From: Patescibacteria group bacterium
GTDB lineage: Bacteria; Patescibacteriota; Dojkabacteria; JAKAPS01; JAJZLI01
DNA: 24,892 nucleotides
Direction: 5' to 3'
Assembly (NCBI GenBank): GCA_023380695.1
Contig: JAMCRT010000013.1
Span: forward strand, 1 to 24,892
Part shown: piece by piece, positions 24,095 through 24,892 of the stretch
How the letters are laid out: each line of letters begins with the position of its first letter
Position numbering within the stretch: position 1 is the stretch's first letter
Translations under genes and position numbers: made by a program
The notes under the pieces: generated by a model
What the model saw: only the letters and a program-made list of their open reading frames with translations
Databases searched by the model: none
Told to the model about the DNA's origin: nothing

Positions 24095-24412
24095 CTATAA
24101 ACTAAAATTCAAATTCAATAAACCTGCAATAATCTGAGCTATAACACCTGCAAGAAGTATTATTATCAGTCCAATTACTGCGGCCGTCAATGTTTTCTTT
24201 GCTCCTGCAACCTTTTCTCTGTCACCAGAAGATACTATTATTCTTATTCCAGAAACAATAATCAAAATGAAAAAAACTAAGCCTACTATAAAATAAAATA
24301 CATTAAATAAATTTCCAAAAATAGTAGCAAGAGATATGTTGGGGCCAAAGGGATTATTAATTGTAGCTGTTGTACTAGGGTTAGTCAAAGAATATGCTGT
24401 CAATGTATTCAT
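24095..24412 (-). CDS. VirB2/TrbC-like (T4SS pilin-like) small membrane protein E
   Basis: A 105-aa protein, the shortest of the set. It has no Sec-type signal peptide; a polar N-terminus (MNTLTAYSLTNPSTTATINN) leads into two membrane helices (about 32-57 and 78-102). The cytoplasmic loop SSGDREKVAGAKKTLTAAVIG is the clearest match to the family pattern. It ends shortly after helix 2, so nearly all of it is in the membrane. It starts 2 nt after the stop of gene F and ends 6 nt before gene D, so it is part of one transcript. It could be a structural pilin or a platform component. Confidence 0.8.
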   Translation of the reverse strand: MNTLTAYSLTNPSTTATINNPFGPNISLATIFGNLFNVFYFIVGLVFFILIIVSGIRIIVSSGDREKVAGAKKTLTAAVIGLIIILLAGVIAQIIAGLLNLNFSL

Positions 24413-24414
24413 AT

Positions 24415-24892
24415 TTATAATCCACTAATACCAAATATATGACCTATTAAGTTTAATATTACCATAGCAAATATTATCACTAAAAGGCCAATAATAGCAT
24501 TTTTAAATAAAGTCTTTCCCCTATTAATCTTATCAGGATCTCCACCTGAAGACATTATAAGATATCCAGAAATTATAAATATAACAAGATCTATCATAAA
24601 TGCAATTACTAAAAGAAATGCATAAAGGAAATCTATAACACCAGAAGGTGTAGCATTAACACAACCAAAATCAGTATATACATGATTTTTATTATTACTC
24701 AAACAAGACAGACAAGATTGTGTATTTGAATTACTGCCACATGCTGGTATGGGTTTAGGTTGTACTATAGCATCTACATACCATATCCATGTCCCTGCTT
24801 GCCCATTAGGTTTACTGGTATTTCCTTCATACTCCAAATATGCAGTACCGGAAGGAATAGGTATACCAGCATGTCCAGTACTACACTGATAT
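24415..24892 (-). CDS. Pilin-like membrane protein F (partial, N-terminus beyond window)
   Basis: The frame is open to the right edge, so the true start is outside the window. The visible 158 codons encode QCSTGHAGIP...WIWYVDAI (identical to gene D), then a Cys-rich stretch (ACGSNSNTQSCLSCLSNNKNHVYTDFGC) and two membrane helices with the loop SSGGDPDKINRGKTLFKNAIIG. A TTG at 24837 is in frame but lies inside the shared module and is not a credible start. Like D, it appears to be an anchored surface subunit with an exposed N-terminal domain; the five or so Cys residues suggest disulfides. Confidence 0.75.
   Translation of the reverse strand, partial: YQCSTGHAGIPIPSGTAYLEYEGNTSKPNGQAGTWIWYVDAIVQPKPIPACGSNSNTQSCLSCLSNNKNHVYTDFGCVNATPSGVIDFLYAFLLVIAFMIDLVIFIISGYLIMSSGGDPDKINRGKTLFKNAIIGLLVIIFAMVILNLIGHIFGISGL
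24766..24892. repeat. 127-bp direct repeat, copy 2 (inside pilin-like gene F, runs off the window)
   Basis: Exact copy of 23606-23732. The identity continues to the last base of the window, so 127 bp is a minimum length. Confidence 0.97.

Overview
The window is a very AT-rich, tightly packed stretch of bacterial chromosome. The most likely source is a member of the Candidate Phyla Radiation (Patescibacteria), possibly Microgenomates-like; this is inference. The grounds are: an archaeal/eukaryotic-type ATP-dependent DNA ligase operonic with polA; a run of short two-helix type IV secretion pilin-like proteins; a large membrane-anchored conjugation-type ATPase; almost no spacer between genes; and frequent ATGA/TAATG overlaps. 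UGA is a real stop here (polA, the propeller gene, sbcD-like, one pilin gene), so the UGA-to-glycine code of Gracilibacteria and Absconditabacteria is excluded.

Layout. (1) 1-7086, minus strand: initiator tRNA-fMet, elongator tRNA-Met, ftsH, polA, ATP-dependent DNA ligase and mnmA (cut by the left edge). The protein genes overlap by 4-20 bp and form one unit for proteolysis, DNA repair/replication and tRNA thiolation. (2) 7139-10164: an alpha/beta hydrolase with an unresolved start, an FtsB/DivIC-like protein, a divergently transcribed tyrosine-recombinase relative that lacks two catalytic residues, an unrecognised 128-aa protein, and a tRNA-Ile with the rare anticodon UAU. (3) 10205-15542, minus strand: a VirD4/VirB4-like ATPase, a 58-aa small protein, smpB, and a PP2C-like membrane protein plus a beta-propeller-like protein. 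The last two appear to be one 728-aa gene broken by a -1 frame change at a run of ten T. (4) 15715-21904: an orphan 162-aa protein with a consensus promoter, a secreted coiled-coil/SpoIID protein, a YhaN/YhaO-type (SbcC/SbcD-like) pair, and an Hsp20 chaperone. (5) 21960-24892, minus strand: six consecutive small membrane proteins of the VirB2/TrbC (T4SS pilin-like) kind. Two of them carry an identical 127-bp coding segment, and the second copy runs off the window.

Two modes of translation start are visible. At least eight minus-strand genes have a -10 hexamer, usually with an upstream TGN, ending only 7-9 nt before the start codon, which predicts leaderless mRNAs. In contrast hsp20 and the most downstream pilin gene carry the same strong Shine-Dalgarno block (AGGGAGGTGA, 8 nt before ATG). 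No CRISPR array, insertion sequence, rRNA or replication origin was seen. The pilin cluster and the VirD4-like ATPase probably belong to one envelope-spanning conjugation/pilus apparatus, although they are about 10 kb apart here.
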